A DNA stretch of 64,000 nucleotides from Pedobacter sp. WC2423 (GTDB lineage Bacteria; Bacteroidota; Bacteroidia; Sphingobacteriales; Sphingobacteriaceae). Below are positions 53,807 to 61,907 of this stretch, one piece after another; position 1 is the first letter of the stretch, and every line of letters begins with the position of its first letter. The DNA is taken from the NCBI RefSeq assembly GCF_040822065.1, contig NZ_CP162005.1, forward strand, positions 4,092,001 through 4,156,000, in the 5' to 3' direction. The translations under genes were made by a program, and so were the position numbers. Below the pieces are notes generated by a model. That model had not been told where the DNA came from. It made no database searches and worked only from the letters and a program-made list of their open reading frames with translations.

Positions 53807-55796
53807 CAGTATTGAGTTCTATGTTAACGGTTGTCCCTTCATTAATCACCGATTGTATTTCAAAACTCCCCTTTAAAAACGTTATCCGGTTTTTTAAATT
53901 ATCTAATCCCATACCTTTTTTACCGGCCAGGACAGTTGTGTCAAACCCGCAGCCGTCATCTTCAAAAGTGATAAAAAAAACGTGATCATTCTGACTGCAT
54001 TGAAGCATGATATTTGACGCACGGGCATGTTTAATAGCATTGGAAATAAGTTCCTGTACGATCCGGTAGATGTTGAGCTGTATGTTTAGAGTGATATTTT
54101 TATCAATACTTAAAGACTGAAAGTCTATATGCAGACCATCACGCATGTAAAATTCACAAAGGTCTTTCAACGCTACTTCCAGGCCGAATTTCAATAATGT
54201 TTCTGGCAATAGATTACGGGCAATGCGCCTCAGCTCGCTAACAGAGCTATCCAGTTGGCCAATAATCCGGTGAAGATTTTTGTCAGCTGCTATACCCACG
54301 TTGGTATTGGACCAGCCTGATAAACCAATTTTTACACCGGCCAGCATTCCGCCCAGGCCATCATGCAGGTCGCGGGCAACGCGCTCCCGTTCATGCTCTT
54401 CACCATCCAGCATGGCCTTGGTTACTTTTAATTGCTGTTTTTGCTCCAGGTCACGGAGTTGCTGTTGGTAGTTGATCTCCTTTTGGGCAGATAGCTTCCG
54501 GTTATTTTTAGTATTCATAATCACCAGACCAAGAGTAATCAGCAGTGATAAACAGCCAATGCCCAGTAGCCAATTATACAAATGTTCATTTTTTGCTTTT
54601 AACGCGGCCTGTTTATTCTGCGCCTCTAAGGCAGTGATTTTTTGCTGGTTTTGTGCACTGCGGTATTTAGTCTCCAGTTCGTTGATCTTGACCTGTGTTT
54701 GATCTTTATGGATACTATCTGTAAGTAACTGATGCTTATTCATCCAGGAATAAGCCGCTTTGTAATCATTCAGGTTTTTACTGGTTTTAGCCAGTTCTCC
54801 ATAAATTGTTGCCTTGTCGTTGGCGGTTGCTGTAAGTGTGCCGTCCTTAACGATGTCCAGTAAGATTTGTCTGGCTTTGCCGTAAGCTTTCTGCTGTCCA
54901 TAAACTTCATATTTTGTGAAGAAGAACTGCTGGTATAATTGTTTCTGATTATATTTTTTAGCCAAAGCAGTTCCCTTATCTGCACTTATTAGTGCCTGCT
55001 CAAACCCCTTAACAGTTAAGTAGTATAATGCTTCGTTGTAATAATATAGCGTATAATTTACCGACTCGGGAAAAGGAGCTATTATCGCCTTGGCTTTTTG
55101 TAATAAGGGCTTTGCCTTTTCTGCTTTACCGTCGTAACAATATATGCTTACGCCACTCAGGTAAGCAAACAAAAGATTGGTTGAATGTGGGTCTCCGTTT
55201 TGTAGCAGTTTAATTGCCTTTTGATTGTATGCTCCGGCCTTAGCGAACTGGTAATTATTCATCAGGAGCGTAGAAAGTTGGGTGTAAAAATGTGCAAGCG
55301 TTACTTTATTACCTCCTTTTTCGGCATTCGGCAGGGCTTTTTCAAGTATGATCCGGGTTAAAAATTCATATCCTTTAGTTGCCCTGTTCATTATGGCATA
55401 ATTGAACCAGGCCGCACCACGCTTGTCAAATGCCTTCGGTGTATTAAATACAGATAATGCCTCTTCTGCCTTTTTAAAGGCTACAGCTGCCTTTACCGTG
55501 TTCCAGTTAAAATAATATTGCCCCTCATAAAAAAGTGACAATGCTTTGTAATATGGATACTTTTCGGCAAGTTGTTTACCACGCAGCAAATACATTTTGC
55601 TTTTCACCGTATCCTTAAATTTCCAGTATTCTACCAGCGAGAAATTGGCGTTAGCCTTTGTACTATCCGGGTTATTTGTATGTAAAACGTTTTCCAAACT
55701 GTCCAGATGCCGTTTTTCATTGAGCGGTATCTGTTGCTGTGAATAGGCCTTAACTAACCAAAGTGTGCAAATCACGATCAGCTTGATTTTTTTCAT
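53793..55796 (-). CDS. TPR-domain sensor histidine kinase (HisKA_3 type)
   Basis: 667 residues. Signal peptide (ends KAYSQ at about 20), a long periplasmic TPR region (about 30-370), one transmembrane helix at about 400-420 (YNWLLGIGCLSLLITLGLVIM), a coiled coil, then the HisKA_3 dimerisation helix with His478 in ARDLHDGLGGM and a GHKL ATPase domain (N-box ELISNAIKHA, DDGCGFD). This is the typical Bacteroidota NarX-like kinase with a periplasmic TPR sensor. It is followed by its LuxR-type response regulator. Confidence 0.93.
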   Translation of the reverse strand: MKKIKLIVICTLWLVKAYSQQQIPLNEKRHLDSLENVLHTNNPDSTKANANFSLVEYWKFKDTVKSKMYLLRGKQLAEKYPYYKALSLFYEGQYYFNWNTVKAAVAFKKAEEALSVFNTPKAFDKRGAAWFNYAIMNRATKGYEFLTRIILEKALPNAEKGGNKVTLAHFYTQLSTLLMNNYQFAKAGAYNQKAIKLLQNGDPHSTNLLFAYLSGVSIYCYDGKAEKAKPLLQKAKAIIAPFPESVNYTLYYYNEALYYLTVKGFEQALISADKGTALAKKYNQKQLYQQFFFTKYEVYGQQKAYGKARQILLDIVKDGTLTATANDKATIYGELAKTSKNLNDYKAAYSWMNKHQLLTDSIHKDQTQVKINELETKYRSAQNQQKITALEAQNKQAALKAKNEHLYNWLLGIGCLSLLITLGLVIMNTKNNRKLSAQKEINYQQQLRDLEQKQQLKVTKAMLDGEEHERERVARDLHDGLGGMLAGVKIGLSGWSNTNVGIAADKNLHRIIGQLDSSVSELRRIARNLLPETLLKFGLEVALKDLCEFYMRDGLHIDFQSLSIDKNITLNIQLNIYRIVQELISNAIKHARASNIMLQCSQNDHVFFITFEDDGCGFDTTVLAGKKGMGLDNLKNRITFLKGSFEIQSVINEGTTVNIELNTDATN

Positions 55797-55997
55797 TTCT
55801 ATAATATGCAGGTCAACAAGTGTACTTCATCGGTTTTAAATATGCAGCTAAAAATTCAAAACCTGATTAAAGTCATTGTTGCTGTCATCAAAATACCTAA
55901 AAACCAGTAGAAAAAAAACCACCAATAAGGGGATTTCAAGTCCGAAGACCATCGAATAGTTTTGCTGCTGCTTATTTATATATCGAATCAAATAATT

Positions 55998-56474
55998 ATG
56001 AAAAAATCTATTTTTAAAAATTTAATTACTGTTATTGTTTGCGCCGTTTTATTTGCAAGTTTTTCATCATGCAGCAAGAAAGACAGCGGTGACCCCTCGC
56101 CATCCAATGGACGTACCGCCAAATTTACGGTTACAGTAACTGGTGCTCCTGCATCGGCTTATATATCCTTCGTAATGGTAGGGTTAACCAATGATCCGAA
56201 AGAATCTACTGTTTGGAAAGTAAACGGAGCAGTGAAAAACAGCGAAAACTCCGTAAGTCTGGGTTTAAATGACTTTAGCGGTAACACAAGAACTTATGTG
56301 ATAGAAACTATTAAACCATTAAGTGCTATCAGTGTAGGAGTGCAATGTTTAAACGCAGAAAATTCGCCCTACAAAATTAGTTACAAAGCAGAAATAAACG
56401 GCGAAGTTAAAAACGATGAAAAAGATGTTACAGTTGCCAAAACTGCCGATTTCACACACGATTATACCTATTAA
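55998..56474 (+). CDS. Exported lipoprotein opposite the two-component system
   Basis: 158 residues from ATG 55998 (MKKSIFKNLIT), which gives a proper lipoprotein signal ending at Cys25 (LFASFSSC). A longer frame from 55962 would place 12 residues before the signal. The remainder is a beta-sandwich-like domain (TAKFTVTVTGAPASAYISFVM, ENSVSLGLNDFSGNTRTYVI). No family recognised. It is divergent from the histidine kinase with about 200 bp between the starts and is a plausible target of the system. Confidence 0.7.
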   Translation: MKKSIFKNLITVIVCAVLFASFSSCSKKDSGDPSPSNGRTAKFTVTVTGAPASAYISFVMVGLTNDPKESTVWKVNGAVKNSENSVSLGLNDFSGNTRTYVIETIKPLSAISVGVQCLNAENSPYKISYKAEINGEVKNDEKDVTVAKTADFTHDYTY

Positions 56475-56513
56475 GTGTAGATAAGATTATACATTATAAA
56501 AAATCAATGAACT

Positions 56514-56963
56514 ATGAAAAAGATCATGATCATTTGTGCAGGCCTGATATTATTCGGGGCAACAGTAACCAGAGCACAAGCTATTTTGGACAAAATTGAC
56601 AGGGCAAGCGACAGAGCCGATAGGGCCGGCCATACAGCAGACCGGACAAAAAGCACGAGTGACAAGATCCTGGGTTTTTTTGGCAAAAAGAAGAATGGCC
56701 TTTCATCGGAAACAAAAACTACTGTAAAACTCAGCGGCGTTGACTTTGCGACCCTCAAAGGTCTAAATGAAAAACTGCAAACGGCAAAGGGTATCCAAAG
56801 CACCAAGATGAAATACAGTGCTTCAGGATCTTCGATAACACTATATCATGGAGGCTCTACATCGGATATTCTCAAAACGCTCCAGAAAGCTTCCCCACAA
56901 GTGTTTGCGGAAAAGAATATTGATGGCATGGATGACGGCGAGATAGCTGTTAAAATTAAATAA
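56514..56963 (+). CDS. Small exported protein of unknown function
   Basis: 149 residues with a signal peptide (about 1-22, ends TRAQA). Residues 24-50 are rich in Asp, Arg and Ala with a repeat-like pattern (IDRASDRADRAGHTADRTKS), then a Lys-rich linker and a compact alpha/beta C-terminal part (GVDFATLKGLNEKLQTAKGI). It lies 39 bp after the divergent lipoprotein gene on the same strand and ends at a terminator, so the two are probably one operon. Function unknown. Confidence 0.68.
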   Translation: MKKIMIICAGLILFGATVTRAQAILDKIDRASDRADRAGHTADRTKSTSDKILGFFGKKKNGLSSETKTTVKLSGVDFATLKGLNEKLQTAKGIQSTKMKYSASGSSITLYHGGSTSDILKTLQKASPQVFAEKNIDGMDDGEIAVKIK

Positions 56964-56996
56964 ACCTCATCAATGCATATTCTGGTATACCATGAA

Positions 56997-57036
56997 GAAG
57001 CCGTTTCATAAGTCAATTATGAGACGGCTTCTTTTG
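56997..57036. terminator. Terminator between the small exported protein and the alcohol dehydrogenase
   Basis: A 15-bp stem with one G-U pair (arms 56997-57011 and 57017-57031, loop 5 nt) ending in CTTTTG. It separates convergent genes. Confidence 0.85.
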
Positions 57037-57066
57037 TGAATTACAAAATAATTAATAACCTTACGC

Positions 57067-58107
57067 TTACAAGGTCGCCATATCGATAACGAATCTGTAG
57101 CGGACATCGCCTTTTAACATTCTTTCGTAAGATGCGGTAACATCTTTGATGTCAATCACCTCAATATCAGAAACAATATCATGTGCTGCGCAGAAATCAA
57201 GCATTTCCTGAGTTTCAGCTATACCGCCAATACCAGAACCTGCAACACTTTTACGACCACCTAATAAAGAGAATGGCTGAATTGCATAAGCTTCAGATGG
57301 AACTCCTACACAAATATGTGTACCATTTGTGCGTAGTAACGAAATATACATATCCATATCGTGTACAGCAGATACCGTATCCAGAATGAAATCAAATGAG
57401 CCTTTTACAGCTTCAAGCTGAGCTGGATCTGAGGTAACCACAAAGTGATGAGCTCCTAATGCTTTTGCTGCTTCCTCTTTTGCAGGAGAAGTGCTTAATA
57501 CCGTTACTTCTGCACCGAAGGCTACACCGAACTTAACGCCCATATGGCCTAATCCGCCTAGTCCTAAAACAGCCAGTTTATGACCTTTACCAACTTTCCA
57601 GTGACGTAAAGGTGAGTAAGTCGTAATACCTGCACAAAGCAATGGTGCTGTTGCCGCCAGATCTAATTTTTCTGAGATATGCAGAACAAATTCTTCACGC
57701 ACTACAATCGTATTGGAGTAACCTCCGTAAGTAGGTACACCCGATCTGTCATTGTTATTATAAGTCTGAGTACTTCCTTCCAGGCAGTATTGTTCCAGAC
57801 CGTCCTTGCAGTTTTCGCAAACCTGGCAAGAATCGACCATACAGCCAACGCCGGCAAGTTGTCCTGCACTGAATTTTTTCACATGTTCACCAACTTTAAC
57901 AATCTTTCCTACGATTTCATGTCCCGGTACCATTGGGAATATACCCGGAAACCAATCGTTCTTAATCTGGTGAAGGTCGGAGTGGCAGACGCCACAATAT
58001 GATATTTCAATTTGAACGTCATGCGGCCCTACTTCCCTGTGTTCAAAATTCCAGGGAGCTAAGTCTGTTTGAGCATCTTGTGCTGCATATCCTTTGGCTT
58101 GTATCAT
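57067..58107 (-). CDS. Zinc-dependent NAD(P) alcohol dehydrogenase, cinnamyl/YahK type
   Basis: 346 residues of the MDR superfamily. Catalytic zinc ligands Cys41 (GVCHSDLH) and His63 (PGHE), structural-zinc Cys94, 97, 100 and 108 (CQVCENCKDGLEQYC), Rossmann motif GLGGLGHMG for NAD(P), and SVAGSGIGGIAETQEML. This set matches the YahK/CAD aldehyde reductase group, which prefers NADPH and aldehydes. It lies 88 bp downstream of an AraC-type gene on the same strand, which may control it. Confidence 0.93.
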   Translation of the reverse strand: MIQAKGYAAQDAQTDLAPWNFEHREVGPHDVQIEISYCGVCHSDLHQIKNDWFPGIFPMVPGHEIVGKIVKVGEHVKKFSAGQLAGVGCMVDSCQVCENCKDGLEQYCLEGSTQTYNNNDRSGVPTYGGYSNTIVVREEFVLHISEKLDLAATAPLLCAGITTYSPLRHWKVGKGHKLAVLGLGGLGHMGVKFGVAFGAEVTVLSTSPAKEEAAKALGAHHFVVTSDPAQLEAVKGSFDFILDTVSAVHDMDMYISLLRTNGTHICVGVPSEAYAIQPFSLLGGRKSVAGSGIGGIAETQEMLDFCAAHDIVSDIEVIDIKDVTASYERMLKGDVRYRFVIDMATL

Positions 58108-58195
58108 GGTTAAGATCTTATGTTTTTTTATTAATCAAATGTATAACCTGTAATCCGGATCATCACTACAAAATTCAAAGCATTAATTATACTTT

Positions 58196-59083
58196 TCAAA
58201 GAGTTTTGCGCAATGCCATTGGCGTAAGTCCAGTATGTTTTTTAAAAAAATTGTTAAAGTACGAAGCATAATCAAAGCCCAGGCTCCTTGCTATTTCTGC
58301 GACATTCCAGTCGGTATGAGTAAGCAGGGATCTTGCCTCAGCTAGTATTCGGTTATTAATATGAGTTGTAGTTGAATGTCCCGTTATCTCACTTACCGCT
58401 GCATTTAAATGATTGACATGTACAGCCAGCAGATCTGCATAATCGCTGGCCTTTTTAAGCAGTAATGTATACTGCTGGGAATCCACAGGAAATTGTTTCT
58501 CCAGAAGATCTAAAAATAGTTTGGCAATGCGTGATGAAGCCTTTTGAGGAGTAAAATAAGCCACGGCTGGTTGCATCTTTATAGCCTCATGTATAATAAG
58601 ATTCAGGTAATTACGAATCAGATCATTCTTGTGTATATAATCGCTTTCCTGCTCCATTTTCATCCTGTCGAAGATGCTATGAATATAATCAGCCTGCTGA
58701 CTCGTCAAAAAATAAATAGGTTCACCTCCTGGCTTAAATAAACTGGAGTCTTCCAAACTCTGTATACGTCCGTTTTCCCGGAGAAATTCTTTAGTAAAAA
58801 CACAAAAGTGACTTACCGTAGCTTCATGGTTACCTTCCCATGAATAAGGAATCATAGGATTGGTAAATACCAGGGCTGGCTGGTTAATTTCTATAGCTTT
58901 ATTAGCATAATACAGCATGCTGTTACCTGATAGTGCCAGCGTGATTTTATAGAAATCACGGCGGTTATAAGAAGTCAGGCTACAGTTGGCTGTGCAAGTA
59001 TTCGCGACTCTGAATTGGGTACGCTCAGTTTGTATATTGTCCAGATATTGGTCGGTAATTCCGTTTTCCTCTATTGAGCTCAT
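58196..59083 (-). CDS. AraC-family transcriptional regulator
   Basis: A regulator of about 295 residues with an N-terminal cupin-like sensing domain (about 20-170) and a C-terminal AraC HTH (about 210-295) with TTHINNRILAEARSLLTHT and IARSLGFDYASYFNNFFKKHTGLTPMALRK. I place the start at ATG 59083 (MSSIEENGITDQY); an upstream ATG at 59104 is also possible, but a TAACTTTG -7-like element at 59087-59094 lies inside it. It precedes the alcohol dehydrogenase gene on the same strand and probably regulates it. Confidence 0.85.
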   Translation of the reverse strand: MSSIEENGITDQYLDNIQTERTQFRVANTCTANCSLTSYNRRDFYKITLALSGNSMLYYANKAIEINQPALVFTNPMIPYSWEGNHEATVSHFCVFTKEFLRENGRIQSLEDSSLFKPGGEPIYFLTSQQADYIHSIFDRMKMEQESDYIHKNDLIRNYLNLIIHEAIKMQPAVAYFTPQKASSRIAKLFLDLLEKQFPVDSQQYTLLLKKASDYADLLAVHVNHLNAAVSEITGHSTTTHINNRILAEARSLLTHTDWNVAEIARSLGFDYASYFNNFFKKHTGLTPMALRKTL

Positions 59084-59151
59084 ATACAAAGTTAAATATT
59101 TCAAAGAGAAAATCCCTGGAGCATTTCGTCAATACGGGCTGGCAGCTAAGT

Positions 59152-60285
59152 TTAATTATTAATCAGATGGGGTATGAAACAGGACGTGTTTCCGGTAATT
59201 AAACTATCATCTTCCCGTATTCCCATGCCCGAGGGTTGCTGACCAATAATCCATGATCCGATGATCGGGATCTTGTTGTCGAATCTTGGGATGTTAAATA
59301 TCTGCTGACAGATGAACCCCTCTTTTCCATAAATACCTTTGGTTTCCGCTAAGATCTGTCCATCCTTAACCATGCTGATATTTGCCCCTTCTCTGGAATA
59401 GATCGGTTTTTTTACATAATTCTTCAGCGTATTTTCTTCCTCGAAATAGCATTCCAGGACATAAGGACAGTTAGGGTACAGCTTCCACAAAACAGGTAAT
59501 ATAGCCTTGTTAGAAAGAATCATTTTCCAGGCCGGCTCAATCCAGTATACTTCCGGGTTTAAGAGCAGCTGATCAAAGAATGGCTCATTTACCATCCATT
59601 CCCATGGATAAAGCTTGAAAATGTTTTTAATCTCCTGATCTTCTAAATCTACAAACTCACACTCTTCCTGATTCCAGCCAATGTCATCTATAAAAATGAG
59701 TTTAGTTGGTATACCAGCCTGAATAGCGCAATCTCTCATATATTCTGCTGTCGTTAAGTCTTCCAGTGATTGCTTGACGCAGGTAAAATGTAAAATCCCT
59801 TCATACAGATAGGGCTTTAAATATTTCCAGTAATCAATCAGGCGTTCATGTACCGAGTTGAATTGATCTTTATGAGACGCGAAATCCTGTAGCCAGAACC
59901 ATTGTACAATTCCAGCTTCAAATAATGAAGTTGGTGTATCTGCATTAAACTCGAATAATTTTAAGTCTGTGCCGTCAAAACCGAAATCAAAACGGCCGTA
60001 AATCGCAGGGACATCATCATTCCAGCTTTTTTCTATAACCGCTACTGCCCGATCCGGGATAGCAAATCTATGGTATAGCTTATGGTCTATAACATACTGC
60101 ACTGCTTCCAGGCACATGCCCCAAAGTTCGGCTGTAGCTGTTTCAATTTTATTTACTTCTGAGAGTGAAAACTCGTAATAAGCATTTTCATTCCAATAAG
60201 GAACATCCGCTGTATGAAAACCAAAGCCTAGTTTTTCTACTGAGGATTGCCAGTTGTTTCTGGGAGTAATGGTATGTCTTTGCAT
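59152..60285 (-). CDS. Glutathionylspermidine-synthase-like ATP-grasp protein (YgiC type)
   Basis: 377 residues, the size of the stand-alone C-terminal GspS domain found in YgiC and YjfC. Blocks WNENAYYEFSLSEVNKIE near the start, GRFDFGFDGTDLKLFEFNADTPTSLFEA (substrate/ATP region), LYPWEWMVNEPFFDQLL and KKPIYSREGANISM match the GSP_synth family. In E. coli these stand-alone domains do not make glutathionylspermidine, and their product is unknown. Its ATG shares one base with the stop of the upstream small lipoprotein gene (TAATG). Confidence 0.88.
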   Translation of the reverse strand: MQRHTITPRNNWQSSVEKLGFGFHTADVPYWNENAYYEFSLSEVNKIETATAELWGMCLEAVQYVIDHKLYHRFAIPDRAVAVIEKSWNDDVPAIYGRFDFGFDGTDLKLFEFNADTPTSLFEAGIVQWFWLQDFASHKDQFNSVHERLIDYWKYLKPYLYEGILHFTCVKQSLEDLTTAEYMRDCAIQAGIPTKLIFIDDIGWNQEECEFVDLEDQEIKNIFKLYPWEWMVNEPFFDQLLLNPEVYWIEPAWKMILSNKAILPVLWKLYPNCPYVLECYFEEENTLKNYVKKPIYSREGANISMVKDGQILAETKGIYGKEGFICQQIFNIPRFDNKIPIIGSWIIGQQPSGMGIREDDSLITGNTSCFIPHLINN

Positions 60286-60614
60286 TATGAAGAAACTGAA
60301 AATGAATGTGAACCGCCAAATCCGCCTCTTATTGCTGCGCCTTTCATGCCCGATCTGCCAATGTTAGAGCGTTCAGAAAGCGAAGAGGAATAGTAGCCGG
60401 AATGATGATAACTGCCTCCATAAAACATGCCATAAGGCCTGAATGCATAGTACCATAGAAATGGGGAGAGATACATACCCTGGGTATGTGTATAATTTGC
60501 GGTAGTATCAGACCGCATATAAACTTCATTAGAGTCCCAGTCTGGTTTAGGTTTACTACAGGAAGCCAAAGCTGCGGTAATCAGCACCAGGTTTACAACT
60601 TTTGATTTCTTCAT
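60285..60614 (-). CDS. Small Tyr/Gly/Ser-rich lipoprotein linked to the GspS-like enzyme
   Basis: 109 residues; lipoprotein signal ends at Cys19 (AALASC). The mature part is aromatic-rich (FLWYYAFRPYGMFYGG) and ends in a Gly/Ser-rich tail with RGGFGGSHSF. E. coli YgiB (DUF1190), whose gene is next to ygiC, also ends in a low-complexity tail with RGGFG. The similarity is short but the gene pair is the same. It could be a lipoprotein partner or substrate of the ATP-grasp enzyme, since its stop overlaps the enzyme's start. Confidence 0.68.
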   Translation of the reverse strand: MKKSKVVNLVLITAALASCSKPKPDWDSNEVYMRSDTTANYTHTQGMYLSPFLWYYAFRPYGMFYGGSYHHSGYYSSSLSERSNIGRSGMKGAAIRGGFGGSHSFSVSS

Positions 60615-60615
60615 A

Positions 60616-60930
60616 TTAATTTACTGTAATAAAGAGCTGATAGTTTTTTTTGACTTTTAGAGTAGTATCCTGGCCTGCGCTATTTTCTCCCTGCTCAGTT
60701 GAGAATCCAAGAGCGGGAATCGTATCTAATCTTGTAACTTCTTTAACATTCTTATGCTTTACCCAGAATATATTTTCAGTCTTCATTACATCAAGTGAAT
60801 CATTCAGGTGAGAGATATGAACTTTAGTTTCTACTGAACCATTTTTATCTACTTCTTTAACTTTGTCGTCATTTTCCTGTTTGCATGCCACAAAGGATAA
60901 AGCAAGGATGGCGATTACTAATTTTTTCAT
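60616..60930 (-). CDS. Small lipoprotein upstream of the YgiB/YgiC-like pair
   Basis: 104 residues from ATG 60930 (MKKLVIAILALSFVAC), which places the lipobox Cys at 16. A longer frame from 60990 would add a non-signal stretch. The mature part is charged (KEVDKNGSVETKVHISHLND). No family is recognised. The gap to the next gene is 1 nt, so the three genes form one operon: lipoprotein, YgiB-like lipoprotein, GspS-like enzyme. Confidence 0.7.
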   Translation of the reverse strand: MKKLVIAILALSFVACKQENDDKVKEVDKNGSVETKVHISHLNDSLDVMKTENIFWVKHKNVKEVTRLDTIPALGFSTEQGENSAGQDTTLKVKKNYQLFITVN

Positions 60931-60988
60931 GAATTGGATTTGAGCTATATATTGCCGGAAGATAAGAAATCTAAAATATTTACAGCAC

Positions 60989-61027
60989 AAAGGGGAGCCT
61001 CTCTTCAGAAAACTCCCCTTTTATTTT
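60989..61027. terminator. Hairpin between the small-lipoprotein operon and the Cys-rich lipoprotein gene
   Basis: A 9-bp stem AAAGGGGAG (60989-60997) and CTCCCCTTT (61013-61021), loop 15 nt, followed on the + strand by TATTTTTC. It probably stops the leftward transcript of the Cys-rich lipoprotein; the U-run on that strand is short, so the call is moderate. Confidence 0.6.
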
Positions 61028-61080
61028 TCATAAAACTTTTTATAATTAGTCAAAAGGCATTGATTGCAGACCGTTCAGGA

Positions 61081-61620
61081 TTAACAATCAAGGCATCTCC
61101 ATTCTACGATGCCTGATCCGGATCCGAAACGCTGCATTGTATATTTCTCAAGATCTATCAGGAAGCCAATTCCATTTTCATTCGCGTTAATGGTACAGCA
61201 TCCATTACAATCAGAATCAGAGCAATTATCATAAACTTTGGCATCGATTTGTTTACTTCCCTGTCTTATTCTAAATGTTTTTAACTTGTACTTGCCTGCA
61301 TCTTTTGAATGAATAGAAATAATATTATTTGCTTTTACCCAGCTTAAAGTCTGTTTTCCGGAAAGAAATGCAAATTGCCCGGCCCAGGTACAGCCATTAA
61401 ACTCAATGCATTCAGGACTTCCCGGAAGTGGAAAGGACTCATAATTTGTCAAATTAGCTTTGCGCCATACTTCGGCGTTGACTTTTGTTGTTGAAACATC
61501 CTGTGAGCCAGGGTTTTGAACTTCAACTTCTTTTTTGCAGGAGGCAAAAATCATTGTTCCTGCTAAAACGAAAAGTGCCGTTCTGGACTTTAACAGATTG
61601 AAAATGGTTAGGTTTTTCAT
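61081..61620 (-). CDS. Cys-rich hypothetical lipoprotein
   Basis: 179 residues with a lipoprotein signal ending at Cys28 (GTMIFASC). The mature protein contains PECIEFNGCTWAGQFAFL and a cysteine cluster DNCSDSDCNGCC, then CLDC at the end, suggesting several disulfides or metal binding outside the inner membrane. No family recognised. It is preceded by a 287-bp AT-rich gap and divergent from the S41 peptidase gene. Confidence 0.68.
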   Translation of the reverse strand: MKNLTIFNLLKSRTALFVLAGTMIFASCKKEVEVQNPGSQDVSTTKVNAEVWRKANLTNYESFPLPGSPECIEFNGCTWAGQFAFLSGKQTLSWVKANNIISIHSKDAGKYKLKTFRIRQGSKQIDAKVYDNCSDSDCNGCCTINANENGIGFLIDLEKYTMQRFGSGSGIVEWRCLDC

Positions 61621-61753
61621 AGGTTTGGATAGATTGTTGTGTATCAGTCATTTGATACTAAAAATAAATTTAACTATTTTTAACAGTAAAATAATTGTTT
61701 TTAATAATTATATTGTTTAATAATAAATACAGTTATTATTTTGCTTATTTGAT

Positions 61754-61799
61754 ATATTGTCATGCTCATTTCTCTATATATTTATTAATATGACAATAT
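61754..61799. repeat. 10-bp perfect inverted repeat upstream of the S41 peptidase
   Basis: ATATTGTCAT (61754-61763) and ATGACAATAT (61790-61799), separated by 26 nt of AT-rich sequence, between the divergent lipoprotein and S41 genes. It could be a regulator site for either gene. No regulator gene is adjacent. Confidence 0.6.
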
Positions 61800-61877
61800 T
61801 GAAATATATAAGCATTGGAAATCCTGTAAAAAATCTGCTGCATTTCTTTATTGCTGCATTGATCTTATAGATATAAT

Positions 61878-61885
61878 TATATTTG
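61878..61885 (+). promoter_or_regulatory. Candidate -7 promoter element for the S41 peptidase
   Basis: TATATTTG matches the TAnnTTTG consensus exactly and lies 22 bp before the ATG. The -33 partner is weak (TTG at 61859-61861, 16 bp upstream). Confidence 0.45.
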
Positions 61886-61907
61886 ATCAATTACCAGTTT
61901 AGCCCAC

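Noticed and set aside
57186..57193. A single CTGCGCAG in the alcohol dehydrogenase gene, as an operator copy
   Set aside because: Lone copy inside coding sequence with no promoter near it.
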